From Methanothrix sp. (GTDB lineage: Archaea > Halobacteriota > Methanosarcinia > Methanotrichales > Methanotrichaceae): 18,609 nt of DNA. Location: NCBI GenBank assembly GCA_023229165.1, contig JALNZQ010000024.1, positions 1 through 18,609 of the forward strand, read 5' to 3'. Of the stretch, positions 1 through 8,260 are shown piece after piece. Each line of letters begins with the position of its first letter. The stretch's first letter is position 1. The notes beneath the pieces are model-generated. The model did no database searches. It saw only the letters and a program-made list of their open reading frames with translations, and was not told where the DNA came from. The translations under genes were made by a program, and so were the position numbers.

Positions 1-3000
1 GTATAGGATTTTTTGCTTAATCCTGTAACTGCGCCTGATGGAACAGATGGCTTGCCGGGAACGCCATTTGGACTTATCGTAACGGATAGATAGCCTGAAT
101 ATCCAGATACATCTCCCTTGCTGTCCGTGGCTTTGGCCTTAACCTGATAGGTTCCTTTCGCACTCCACGCATGTTTAGCGCCGGATCTTGTACCTGAATT
201 TGCCAATTTGGTATCCGTTTTTGTTCCATCACCCCAGTCAAAGGTGTACTTAACCTGGTCTCCATCAGGATCTTTTGCCAATGTGGTATAGCTGTAGGCC
301 GCACCTGCGTAGCCCTTTACGGATCCGGAAGGCTTGCCGGGAGCATTTGGCGGCTTGTTCGGATTGACGGTAACAGTCAGTGAGCTTGAATATCCTGAAG
401 CGGCTCCTTTGCTGTCCATGGCCATGGCTCTAACCTGATAAGTTCCTGCTTTGGTCCATGTGTGTGATGCCTTCACTTTTATACCCGACTTGACCCGGCT
501 GGTATCAGAAGTTGTTTTATCTCCCCAGTTGAAAGTGCACAATACCATGTCTCCGTCAGGGTCCGTTGAAGATGTAGCATAGCTGTATGGTGCCAAAGCA
601 TAGCCTGTGACCACTCCTATCGGCTTTTCCGGCGGTTTGGGAGGCCTATTTACTATGCTGACATTGGTTGTATTCGACCATTCCGAGTCCAGGCCTTTGC
701 TGTCTGTAGATTTGGCCTTGACTTTGTAGATTCCAAGATTCGTCCATGTGTGTGATGCACTCGTACTCGTGCCGGAATCTACCCAGTCGGTTTCTGAAGT
801 TGCATCCCCCCAATCGAATGTATATTTCACTTTGTCTGCATCAGGGTCTTTGGATAAAACTGCATACTCATATTTAGTATTCACAAAGCCCTCTACGGAT
901 CCATTTGGATCAGTTGGTTTTCCTGGTGGATGATTATGCTCAAACCTTTGGTATTCATAGGCTGACGTAGCGTATGCCTCATTTGCGTAATCTGGGAAAG
1001 CCGGGTTGCCAGCGTGATATATATACAGGTCTCTTAACAAGTATGGGCCATTCGCGCCGTGTTCATAGATCTCGCGGCCATCAAATCTGAGCTGCAATAC
1101 CTTCAAACTGCTGCCTGCCGGTTTATTTGAGCTATCGTTCTTCGTCGTCAGTTGATTTGCCTCAATCCATGTTGTATTCGATGCCCATAAAATCTCATTT
1201 CCGCTGCCGTCCAACAGTCTTGCTTTGGCTGTCACGTTGCCGCTAATTGCCGGATCTACACCGACATTAATTACAAGGCTATCAAACAAGCTGTTGCCGT
1301 TAGTATCTTCTCCGCTATCGGTGTACTCTTCCGTCAACGCAATGAGCGGTTTGAATGCATTATAATTGTAAATGCCCGTGGTATAGGCATAATTTTTGGC
1401 ATCTTTGATAATCCCAAACTCATCATAGAATAGCAGGTCGGTAAGCTTAAACACGCCGCCAATTCCGTGTGTATATATGGTTTTACCTTTAAACATCAAA
1501 GGTACTGTCTGCTTGCCTGCGTCAAGATAGATCTGGGCAAAAGTCTTCTCTATCTCATTGCCTTCAAAATCACTTAGATCACCTTCAATTACGTAATTGC
1601 CCGCTTTTAAGACATCAACTCCCACGGAAATCATGAGATATTCGAAGAAACCATCGCCGTTGGAGTCCTGGCCGGTATCGTTGAAATCTTTCAGGCTGGC
1701 ATCATTGGACTTGAAATCCAAGGCATCGTACTCTTTGGTCTGATATGCATCCGGCTCAAATCCCAAACGTGTGCCTGATTCATCAAAAAGTGAAAAATGT
1801 TTTAGCCTGTAAGCCTCATTTCTGCCAAATAAAGCTATTGTGCTGCCATTGAAAGCAAGTTCAACTTCATTCAATCCCTCCGCAAGCAAGGACTTCGTTT
1901 TTGCAAAGGCGATTGGATTGTCGCCTTCGCCATACAGGAATCCTTCAACTGTGTAATTTTCGCTTTCATTGACAATCAGATTCACTTTAATCTTTAAGTT
2001 ATCAAAGATGCCGTCTCCATTGGTGTCTCCAGTCATATCTGTAAAGCTATCAACGATATTTGCCTGTTGCCCTTCGAAATCTGTAAATTTGTACGCTACC
2101 GTCTTGTGGGCATTGTTCTTGAAATCCAGCGTTTTACCATCTTCATCATAAAGAGCTACGCTGAACGTGTAAGGCCCATTGACATAATGACGATTAATCT
2201 TTAAACCATCGAAGGTTAATCTGACTTTGTCAACTCCTGCCAGGAGGTCGAATCGGTTGTTCACAAGCTCAATTTCTTGGTCTAAGTTGTCTTTGATAAC
2301 CCCTATCAAATCAAAGCTTCCGTCCCGCACCACCTCGACATCAAAAGTTATATTCAACGTGTCGAAGAAGCCGTTGCCGTTGCTGTCTTCAGCAGAGTCT
2401 TCGTAGCTGCCATTGATGTTGCTCTGAACTAAAGACTGTTTTGGAGTGACACGGAGGGGCTTAGCTGCAGCATAGTATGATGGACTGTTAACTGTTTTGG
2501 TCTGCTTTCCTGGATTGGCCCAGTCTTTGGTTTGGTCACCCACCATTCCATTGGCGGTGTACATGGCCATGTACTCCTGATCACCATATGTTGCATAAGA
2601 ATTTTTATACTGTGGGTGATACCCTTTAGCTTCCTCTAAATTCCAGGTATCCGGGTTGTCCGGGTCGGTATGTGATGTGTCTGTCTCATAGGAATCGGGA
2701 AGCCCATCTGGACAGGAATCGCCCTTCTCATAGTCTTTCCCATTGACACAAAGATTCCATCCAAATATATTCCATTCGTCGAAGCATATATGTGATTTGT
2801 CTCCTTGCCACTTATCAGAATCCGTCCTGTTACCTTTAAGTTCATTTGTTACCTTTTTATGATAATTTTCATGTGCAATGACCTGTGCAGCGCAATCTAT
2901 GCCCTTAACCTCAGGACCGCCAAAGGTCTCGGTGCCAACATCTGTTGTTACCGTTATACCTCTTGGGTAGTATATGCCGCCTGCTGCCTTGCACAAATAA

Positions 3001-3674
3001 ACTTTGCCTTCATTATGGTCCCAGTAGCTATAGCCGGCTCCTTTGCCATCATATTCAGCGTCCTCCATGTCTGGAACCGTTCTTTCTTTATTCCAGTACT
3101 CAAACCAGTTAGGTACGCCATTGCTATCATCGTCTTGGGGAGTATTTAGAGAGCCTTTTTCAAAGAATACCTGAAACGATTCTGACTTTTTATCGACACC
3201 CCGGTTTCCTGTCGTCTTATGTTTAAATAAGATTCTGCAATTAGCTTCCTTGTTTCCATACTTGCCTTCCGGCGGTGTGAATGAAAATGGATTGGTGTAG
3301 CCGATGTATTCAATAGATGCGGTTACGTCATCTTTAACCGTCCAAACATAACCTGTTATTTCGTAATCCTGAGCCTCTTTTAAAACTGCTTTCAGTGTTA
3401 CATCTTTCAAGGTTGTCGGGTCTTGGGGTGAGATCTCTATGGCCTCAATTTGAGGTGTGTTAGTTTCGCTTATGGGAGCCCACGTACCCTGGCTCATATT
3501 CTTCGCTATTGTCCCATTTATGGCATCGGTCATGTTTGCCATATTCATTGTTCCTTCCGGTTGGGCAAGATCGGCGGCTGGCGTGCAGGTACATGTGGCA
3601 CAAATAAATTGGAAGAAAATCGAAAAACAAAGCATTGCCCGCATAAAACCCGTTTTTCTGCAAAACATGCACAT
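1..3674 (-). CDS. Large secreted PKD-domain surface protein with HExxH motif (C-terminus beyond window)
   Basis: One uninterrupted minus-strand frame runs from about 3803 to the left edge without a stop, giving more than 1220 residues. I chose the ATG at 3674 because it opens a signal peptide (basic RKTGFMR, then a hydrophobic stretch, then TPAAD); ATGs at 3803, 3759-3761, 3720-3722, 3668 and 3644 are in the same frame, and no strong ribosome site decides. Order of parts: signal peptide (1-35); an Asn/Thr-rich lead; a Ca-loop-like DDDSNGVPNWFEYW; HENYH at about residues 268-272, an HExxH zinc-protease-like motif; a second thrombospondin-3-like segment (CPDGLPDSYETDTSHTDP); four roughly 118-residue repeats with D(S/T)NG(D/N)GxFD loops; then PKD domains. 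No sortase or membrane anchor is visible because the C-terminus is missing. Family knowledge: PKD and Ca-loop arrays are common in methanogen cell-surface proteins. Protease activity is inferred only. It stands alone, facing away from the kinase operon side. Confidence 0.85.
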   Translation of the reverse strand, partial: MCMFCRKTGFMRAMLCFSIFFQFICATCTCTPAADLAQPEGTMNMANMTDAINGTIAKNMSQGTWAPISETNTPQIEAIEISPQDPTTLKDVTLKAVLKEAQDYEITGYVWTVKDDVTASIEYIGYTNPFSFTPPEGKYGNKEANCRILFKHKTTGNRGVDKKSESFQVFFEKGSLNTPQDDDSNGVPNWFEYWNKERTVPDMEDAEYDGKGAGYSYWDHNEGKVYLCKAAGGIYYPRGITVTTDVGTETFGGPEVKGIDCAAQVIAHENYHKKVTNELKGNRTDSDKWQGDKSHICFDEWNIFGWNLCVNGKDYEKGDSCPDGLPDSYETDTSHTDPDNPDTWNLEEAKGYHPQYKNSYATYGDQEYMAMYTANGMVGDQTKDWANPGKQTKTVNSPSYYAAAKPLRVTPKQSLVQSNINGSYEDSAEDSNGNGFFDTLNITFDVEVVRDGSFDLIGVIKDNLDQEIELVNNRFDLLAGVDKVRLTFDGLKINRHYVNGPYTFSVALYDEDGKTLDFKNNAHKTVAYKFTDFEGQQANIVDSFTDMTGDTNGDGIFDNLKIKVNLIVNESENYTVEGFLYGEGDNPIAFAKTKSLLAEGLNEVELAFNGSTIALFGRNEAYRLKHFSLFDESGTRLGFEPDAYQTKEYDALDFKSNDASLKDFNDTGQDSNGDGFFEYLMISVGVDVLKAGNYVIEGDLSDFEGNEIEKTFAQIYLDAGKQTVPLMFKGKTIYTHGIGGVFKLTDLLFYDEFGIIKDAKNYAYTTGIYNYNAFKPLIALTEEYTDSGEDTNGNSLFDSLVINVGVDPAISGNVTAKARLLDGSGNEILWASNTTWIEANQLTTKNDSSNKPAGSSLKVLQLRFDGREIYEHGANGPYLLRDLYIYHAGNPAFPDYANEAYATSAYEYQRFEHNHPPGKPTDPNGSVEGFVNTKYEYAVLSKDPDADKVKYTFDWGDATSETDWVDSGTSTSASHTWTNLGIYKVKAKSTDSKGLDSEWSNTTNVSIVNRPPKPPEKPIGVVTGYALAPYSYATSSTDPDGDMVLCTFNWGDKTTSDTSRVKSGIKVKASHTWTKAGTYQVRAMAMDSKGAASGYSSSLTVTVNPNKPPNAPGKPSGSVKGYAGAAYSYTTLAKDPDGDQVKYTFDWGDGTKTDTKLANSGTRSGAKHAWSAKGTYQVKAKATDSKGDVSGYSGYLSVTISPNGVPGKPSVPSGAVTGLSKKSY
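50..905 (-). repeat. Three tandem PKD domains plus the start of a fourth repeat
   Basis: Within the surface protein, three units of about 95 residues each carry the PKD signature: a DPD(G/A)D loop, a (T)F(D/N)WGD strand (WGD codons near 799-824, 512-537 and 224-246), a HxW(T/S) turn, and a closing DSKG segment. Each is introduced by a proline-rich linker of the PPGKP or PNAPGKPSG kind. A further linker (GVPGKPSVPSGAVTG) at the left edge suggests that another PKD unit follows outside the window. Confidence 0.85.
1276..2400 (-). repeat. Four tandem ~118-residue repeats with calcium-loop motifs
   Basis: Four diverged copies, spaced about 350-365 bases, each contain D(S/T)NG(D/N)(G/S)xF(D/E) followed by an alternating hydrophobic strand: DSNGNGFFDTLNI (about 2357-2400), DTNGDGIFDNLKI (about 2007-2045), DSNGDGFFEYLMI (about 1640-1683), DTNGNSLFDSLVI (about 1276-1318). 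The Asp/Asn-rich loops resemble EF-hand or dockerin-type calcium-binding loops. The copies are diverged at the DNA level, so they are old, not recent duplications. Confidence 0.7.
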
Positions 3675-3895
3675 CAATGAAAGAAAATGATTGGGCTTGG
3701 CCAAAATTGCATATTCCAGCATATTCACAATAGACCTCAACGTCCGACAGATAAAGCCCATTATGGTCTGCAAGAATACGCGACAAGCCAGCTCCTTTAA
3801 CATGCTTCTGCCTCAGTATATTTATCCATGTCTTGATGCAAATTTTGACTGATTTTGGCCGATAATTACGTATAGTTTTACTTTATCAAATATCA

Positions 3896-3903
3896 TATTT
3901 ATA
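3896..3903 (-). promoter_or_regulatory. Possible TATA box for the PKD surface protein
   Basis: The minus strand reads TATAAATA here inside an AT-rich patch of the 150-280 base gap between the kinase stop and the surface-protein start. A start of transcription about 25 bases downstream would leave a leader of about 65 bases to the ATG at 3803 or nearly 200 bases to the one at 3674. The rest of 3804-3953 shows no gene. Confidence 0.35.
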
Positions 3904-3953
3904 GATTGTTATAGCTTAGAAATTGATAAAACGGAGCTAGATACGTACTTGAT

Positions 3954-6900
3954 CTACTGTTCGTCCCCATTAGTTCTTGTCATCCATCTGGCAACCGTTT
4001 CGGACAGTTCTCTTTTCAGGACCGGTTTGGCAAGGAAATCGCTCATTCCGGCCTGAGTACACTTTTCTCGGTCATCTTGCATGGCAGAAGCGGTCAGGGC
4101 AATGATGGGAACGCGTGGATTGAGAGCCTTTGATCCTTCGCGGCGAATGGTGCGGGTGGCCTCGAAACCGTCCATCTCGGGCATGTGGCAATCCATCAGC
4201 ACCAGGTCATAGGGAACGGTCTGGAGCACATTGACTGCCTCCAGACCATTGGCCACAGCATCTGCCTGGTGCCCCATCATTCTCAGCATGGCCAGTGCCA
4301 CTTTTTGGTTTACGGGATTATCCTCTGCCAGAAGGATGCGTATTTTGCGGTTGAGGGATTCGGAAAGGCCAGGCAAGGCCGTGGAGCATTCTAGAGATTG
4401 CTCGCTCTTCATTTCAGTGAGCGCCACAGCAGCAGATATGGCCCTTGCAGGCGTCTTCTTAAACACCGCAGTGAACCAGAATGTGGATCCTTTGCCCTCA
4501 ATGCTCTCCACACCGATCCTTCCTCCCATCAGCTCGGCGAGCCGCCGGGAGATGGCCAGACCCAAACCGGTTCCGCCGTATTTGCGCCTGGTGGTGCCAT
4601 CCGCCTGGGTGAAGGGGGTAAAGAGAATATCCTGCCGGTTCGCCGGGATGCCAATGCCGCTGTCGCTGACTGAGAAACGAATAGTAGCAGTTCTTTCATC
4701 CGCGCTCTCAAGGCTGACGCGTATCACTATCTTGCCCTCCTCGGTAAACTTCACTGCATTACTTCCCAGGTTGACTAGAATCTGGCGCAGCCTTCCCGGA
4801 TCTCCGCTCAGAAGCGAAGGAACTTCTGGCTCTACCATACACACCAGTTTCAGCCTTTTCTCCTGGGCACAGATGGCCAAAAAATCGGTCGTATCCTTCA
4901 GCGCAGAGCGCAGGTCGAAGTCCAAGATCTCCAGCTCCAGTTTGCTGGCTTCGATCTTGGAGAAGTCCAGGATTTCGTTAACGAGAGACAGCAAGTTCTC
5001 GCCGCTAATACGGGCAATTTGTGCATATTCACGCTGCTCGGTATTCAGGTCCATATCCAATAGCAATCCAATCATGCCGATGACGCCGTTCAAGGGGGTG
5101 CGAATCTCATGGCTCATGTTGGCCAGGAATTCGGACTTTGCTGCATTGGCCAGCTCAGCTTTTGCAGCCATCATCTGGGCATGCTCGGTGGCCATCACCA
5201 ACTGCAAATTGGTTTTCTTCATCTCATCCTCGGCTTGCTTATACCTGGAGATGTCACGATATGTCCATATCCGACCGTAGCATTCCCCATCTCGACCGAT
5301 TACGGGAGAAGAATATCGGTCCATAACCGTTCCGTCTTTGAATTCGATCTCATCCCGGCTGGATTCGTCTTGATGACTGTAAAGATACATTATCTTTTCA
5401 AGGAATTGATTTGAATTCTTGACTTTGCCGGCAATATATTGAAGATGGGTTTGGTCCTCCACATGATCGACGATTGATTGAGGCACTTTACACATGTGAA
5501 GAAGCTGCTGATTAGTAATGATCTGTTGTCCCTGGTTATCCACTACCAAAATTCCGTCCAAAGAGGCTTCGACCTGAGCTTCAAGCAGTGCTGTTTTCCA
5601 TCGCAGTTCCTCCTCAGCCTGCTTGCGCTCGGTGATATCCGATATAACCCCCAGTAAGCCTATGAACACACCGTTTGATCCTACCATTCGTCGGCCGCTT
5701 AAATATCCCCAGAAATCGCTTCCATCTCTGCGGAGATAATGTCGCTCTACATAGAGAGTATCGAGCCTATTTTCCAGCATCGCTTGCAGGTTATTTGTTC
5801 CCACCCGGCGTTCATCGGGATGAACAAAGGCAGTATATGAGGTGCCGATCATTATCTCCAGCGGGCATGCAAACAGCTCGGCTAACTGCTGGTTGGCCTG
5901 AACGATCTGTCCCTCTGGGTCAACTATTATTATTCCCGCGCTTGAGGTATCGAAAATAGTCCTGAGTCTCAATTCATTCTCCTTTCGTGCGGCGTCTGAA
6001 CGCAGGCGCATCAAGGTATTGCCTATTTGCAGGCCAAGCATCTCAAGCATGTTGCGTGTGCTGGCAGGTATTTCGTTTTGAGTATGCGAAGCGAGGTTTA
6101 GCAAGGCGATCAATTGACCCTGGCTCAGAACTGGGATGATGGCAATAGCATGCAGACCCTCTTGCAGAAGGATGTCGTTCTCAATCGGGCTGATATTGGC
6201 AAAGATCCCGAAGCGCGCTTCGCCTGCTTTGGCCAGGCGTGCATGCGGAGAATCTGCCGCATAATGTGAGGCCTGCGCTATAAATTGCGGCGATAGCCCG
6301 CGTTGCGCCACCAGGTCGAGCATGCCGTTGACCTGATCGACCTCGTAAACGCCTCCGCAGTCAAAGCTTTCTAACTGCAGAGCTACCTCCAGGACGCGCT
6401 CAAGTGCCTGGTGCAGGTCGTCGCTGGAATTAAGCGCAAGACTGAGGTCATACTGGAGGCGCAGCGCTATCTGGGTCCTTTTGCTATCGGTGATGTCAGT
6501 AGCGCTCCCTTCGATACCATCGATCATGCCGGATTCGTCCTTCAAAGGAACAGCATTTACACAAAGCCAACGCCACGTTCCATCGGCATGCTGCACGCGC
6601 AGTTCGATGCCCGTTTGTCGTTGTCCTGTTCTGGCTACTGCGCGCATGAATTCCATGCACCTGGAAGTATCATCCGGATGTACGAATTGCGGGAATGATT
6701 TTCCTGCTATCTGGTTTACCTGGTGCCCCAGGAGTGTGGAACAACTTGGGGAAACGAAGGTGAATCTCCCTTCTGGTGTGAATGTAAAGATAATGTCATG
6801 GCTGTTTTCGATCAGTCTGCGGTATTTTTCCTCGCTTTTCCGTAGTGCTTCATTGGCCTCTTTCTGCTTGGTGATATCGCTTGTCGTGCCAAAGACTGTA

Positions 6901-7307
6901 ACCCGGCCGTCTTGGTTGGAATAAGCAGAACCAATAGAACGAACCCAAATCATTGTGCCATCAGCCTTTCGCAGACGGTATTCTGCAGCTTTGTCCGTTC
7001 CTTGCGTTCGTATCCATTTGGTGAGTATCTCCCGTACGAGCAGCAAGTCATCGGGATGAACATAGGAACTGTATTTATTGAAGCTGTTTCCGATAGTGCC
7101 ATCCGGCAAGCCCAGCATCCTGTCTGCAACCGGCGAGATGTAGGAACCGACATTCTCTCCATTGGCATTGACATCATGACGCCAGATGATCTCTGGTATC
7201 CTCGAGATGACCTGCTCATACTGGGTTTTGCTGTTCACTATGGCTCGCTCAGCTTTCAGCAATGCTTTCTCAGCTGGCATGCGGCCAGTGAATTCCATGA
7301 TTGCCAT
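3954..7307 (-). CDS. Soluble hybrid sensor histidine kinase, PAS-PAS-GAF-PAS-PAS-HisKA-HATPase-REC
   Basis: The 1117-residue protein has no signal peptide or membrane segment, so it should act in the cytoplasm. Domains in order: PAS 30-150, PAS 160-278, GAF 280-435, PAS 447-560, PAS 565-690, the dimerisation/phosphoacceptor domain with FLANMSHEIRTPLNG (phospho-His about 733), the ATPase domain with NLGSNAVKFT, DSGIGI and GGTGLGL boxes, and a C-terminal receiver with LLAEDNPVNQ and LVLMDCHMPEMDG (phospho-Asp about 1039), an LTASA switch and a KPV lysine. All catalytic motifs look intact. A receiver at the C-terminus usually implies an HPt partner or an unlinked regulator; none is next to it. 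The signals sensed by the PAS/GAF array cannot be read from the sequence. It is divergent from the sulfur cluster. The ATG at 7307 lacks a clear ribosome site; ATG three codons later is an alternative. Confidence 0.93.
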   Translation of the reverse strand: MAIMEFTGRMPAEKALLKAERAIVNSKTQYEQVISRIPEIIWRHDVNANGENVGSYISPVADRMLGLPDGTIGNSFNKYSSYVHPDDLLLVREILTKWIRTQGTDKAAEYRLRKADGTMIWVRSIGSAYSNQDGRVTVFGTTSDITKQKEANEALRKSEEKYRRLIENSHDIIFTFTPEGRFTFVSPSCSTLLGHQVNQIAGKSFPQFVHPDDTSRCMEFMRAVARTGQRQTGIELRVQHADGTWRWLCVNAVPLKDESGMIDGIEGSATDITDSKRTQIALRLQYDLSLALNSSDDLHQALERVLEVALQLESFDCGGVYEVDQVNGMLDLVAQRGLSPQFIAQASHYAADSPHARLAKAGEARFGIFANISPIENDILLQEGLHAIAIIPVLSQGQLIALLNLASHTQNEIPASTRNMLEMLGLQIGNTLMRLRSDAARKENELRLRTIFDTSSAGIIIVDPEGQIVQANQQLAELFACPLEIMIGTSYTAFVHPDERRVGTNNLQAMLENRLDTLYVERHYLRRDGSDFWGYLSGRRMVGSNGVFIGLLGVISDITERKQAEEELRWKTALLEAQVEASLDGILVVDNQGQQIITNQQLLHMCKVPQSIVDHVEDQTHLQYIAGKVKNSNQFLEKIMYLYSHQDESSRDEIEFKDGTVMDRYSSPVIGRDGECYGRIWTYRDISRYKQAEDEMKKTNLQLVMATEHAQMMAAKAELANAAKSEFLANMSHEIRTPLNGVIGMIGLLLDMDLNTEQREYAQIARISGENLLSLVNEILDFSKIEASKLELEILDFDLRSALKDTTDFLAICAQEKRLKLVCMVEPEVPSLLSGDPGRLRQILVNLGSNAVKFTEEGKIVIRVSLESADERTATIRFSVSDSGIGIPANRQDILFTPFTQADGTTRRKYGGTGLGLAISRRLAELMGGRIGVESIEGKGSTFWFTAVFKKTPARAISAAVALTEMKSEQSLECSTALPGLSESLNRKIRILLAEDNPVNQKVALAMLRMMGHQADAVANGLEAVNVLQTVPYDLVLMDCHMPEMDGFEATRTIRREGSKALNPRVPIIALTASAMQDDREKCTQAGMSDFLAKPVLKRELSETVARWMTRTNGDEQ

Positions 7308-7454
7308 AAATAATAGTTTATGTTGATATATCTTTCGGAAGATCCGTCGGATGCGTCCAGATTTGCCATCTGCGTTTGCTTTGCTGGAATAAAGCGCAGT
7401 TATGATCGTTATGTCCTCTTAATTACTGCTTTAATTATTACTATTGCACCAGCG

Positions 7455-7475
7455 ATTAAATATAAATATTTTGTT
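7455..7475. promoter_or_regulatory. AT-rich divergent promoter region; TATA box for the sulfur cluster
   Basis: The plus strand has GATTAAATATAAATATTTTG, with a TATAAATA core at 7461-7468 about 90 bases before the tusA-like ATG. Transcription about 25 bases downstream would give a leader of roughly 65-70 bases. The same block read on the minus strand (AATATTTATATTTAA) could serve the kinase gene about 150 bases away, but that side is weaker. The rest of 7308-7557 shows no gene. Confidence 0.45.
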
Positions 7476-7557
7476 TTAGTAATGCAGATTTTTTAAAATG
7501 CTGCAAGAAGCTACATATAGAATAGAACCTAACAATATGCATCGATGAGGTTGTTTG

Positions 7558-7803
7558 ATGTCTGATCAGAATTTGGCTCATGATGCAGAGCTGGACTGTG
7601 TGGGCCTCTATTGCCCCATGCCCATCGCGAAGACCAAGGAAGAGATTGAGAACATAGAGGTAGGACAGGTCTTGAAAGTAGAAGCAGACGATCCTGCTGC
7701 CGAGGAAGACATCTCCCGCTGGGCCAAGCGAGCGGGCCATGAGGTTCTGGGGCTTGAGAAGTCCGAAAATATCATAACTTTCTGGATAAGAAGGAATAAG
7801 TAA
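7558..7803 (+). CDS. TusA-like sulfur carrier protein
   Basis: An 81-residue protein of the TusA/SirA/YeeD family. It has the hallmark CPMP (Cys19-Pro20-Met21-Pro22) preceded by LDCVGLY; Cys19 is the persulfide-carrying residue in characterised TusA proteins. The remaining fold signature is also present: alternating VGQVLKVEADDPAAEEDI, then a helix and a closing ITFWIRRNK strand. Start: ATG at 7558 with GATGAGG eight bases upstream; an in-frame TTG just before it is less likely. An extra Cys14 lies five residues before the active Cys. It leads a cluster with dsrE-like, iscS and iscU genes, so a role in passing sulfur between the desulfurase and acceptors is likely (inference). Confidence 0.9.
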   Translation: MSDQNLAHDAELDCVGLYCPMPIAKTKEEIENIEVGQVLKVEADDPAAEEDISRWAKRAGHEVLGLEKSENIITFWIRRNK

Positions 7804-7848
7804 AAGCACAGAATACAATAAATGAATTAATATGGCAGTGATCGTATT

Positions 7849-8208
7849 ATGAGCAAAATTCTTTACGTTCAGACCAGCGGCCTGGATACGCCGGAAAGAC
7901 TTTACGCGCCTTTTATCCTTGGAATGACCGCCCGAGCTATGGACATAGAGGCCTCCATCTTCTTCATGATCAAGGGCATCACCGCCATGAAGAAGGGCGA
8001 GGCGGAGAAGATCAAGATCGGAAGCTTTCCTTCTCTCAAAGAGGTCATCGACCAGGCTCTCGCCTCCGGCGTGAGGATGTACATCTGCGAGCAGAGCACA
8101 CAGCTCCTTGGCATCGCCAGGGGTGACTTCATACCTGAGGCAAAAATTGCCGGAGCAGGAACATTAAACGACCTGGCGCTGGATGCAGACTCGACTATCA
8201 GCTTCTAG
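7849..8208 (+). CDS. DsrE/DsrF-like family protein
   Basis: A 119-residue protein of the DsrE/F-like fold: an N-terminal KILYVQTSG strand, a helix over the first nucleotide-like loop, SIFFMIKGITAMKKG, and a segment LASGVRMYICEQSTQLLG with its only cysteine at residue 80. That position corresponds to the conserved sulfur-binding cysteine of TusD/DsrE-type proteins. The start ATG has GTGATC five bases upstream, a good match to the archaeal 16S tail. It lies 45 bases after the tusA-like gene and 52 before iscS. Family knowledge supports a sulfur relay partner for TusA; the actual acceptor is unknown. In bacteria the relatives act as hetero-oligomers (TusBCD, DsrEFH), but only one subunit is encoded here, suggesting a homo-oligomer. 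Confidence 0.8.
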   Translation: MSKILYVQTSGLDTPERLYAPFILGMTARAMDIEASIFFMIKGITAMKKGEAEKIKIGSFPSLKEVIDQALASGVRMYICEQSTQLLGIARGDFIPEAKIAGAGTLNDLALDADSTISF

Positions 8209-8260
8209 GCGGATGTGTGGCAACCTGAAGAGCTGAACATTCTAGAGGCAAGAGGAAAAT

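Noticed and set aside
50..2400. PKD and calcium-loop repeats considered as a CRISPR-like or satellite DNA array
   Set aside because: The similarity is at protein level only; DNA copies are diverged and there are no unique spacers.
3460..3786. 108-codon minus-strand frame with TTG after AAAGGAG
   Set aside because: The ribosome-like site is good, but the translation overlaps the N-terminus of the PKD protein in another frame and has no domain; the in-frame signal peptide of the PKD protein is more convincing.
4231..5280. A 349-codon open frame on the plus strand
   Set aside because: It lies wholly antisense to the kinase gene, whose domains and motifs are complete; the translation has no domain character and is a shadow of a GC-biased coding strand.
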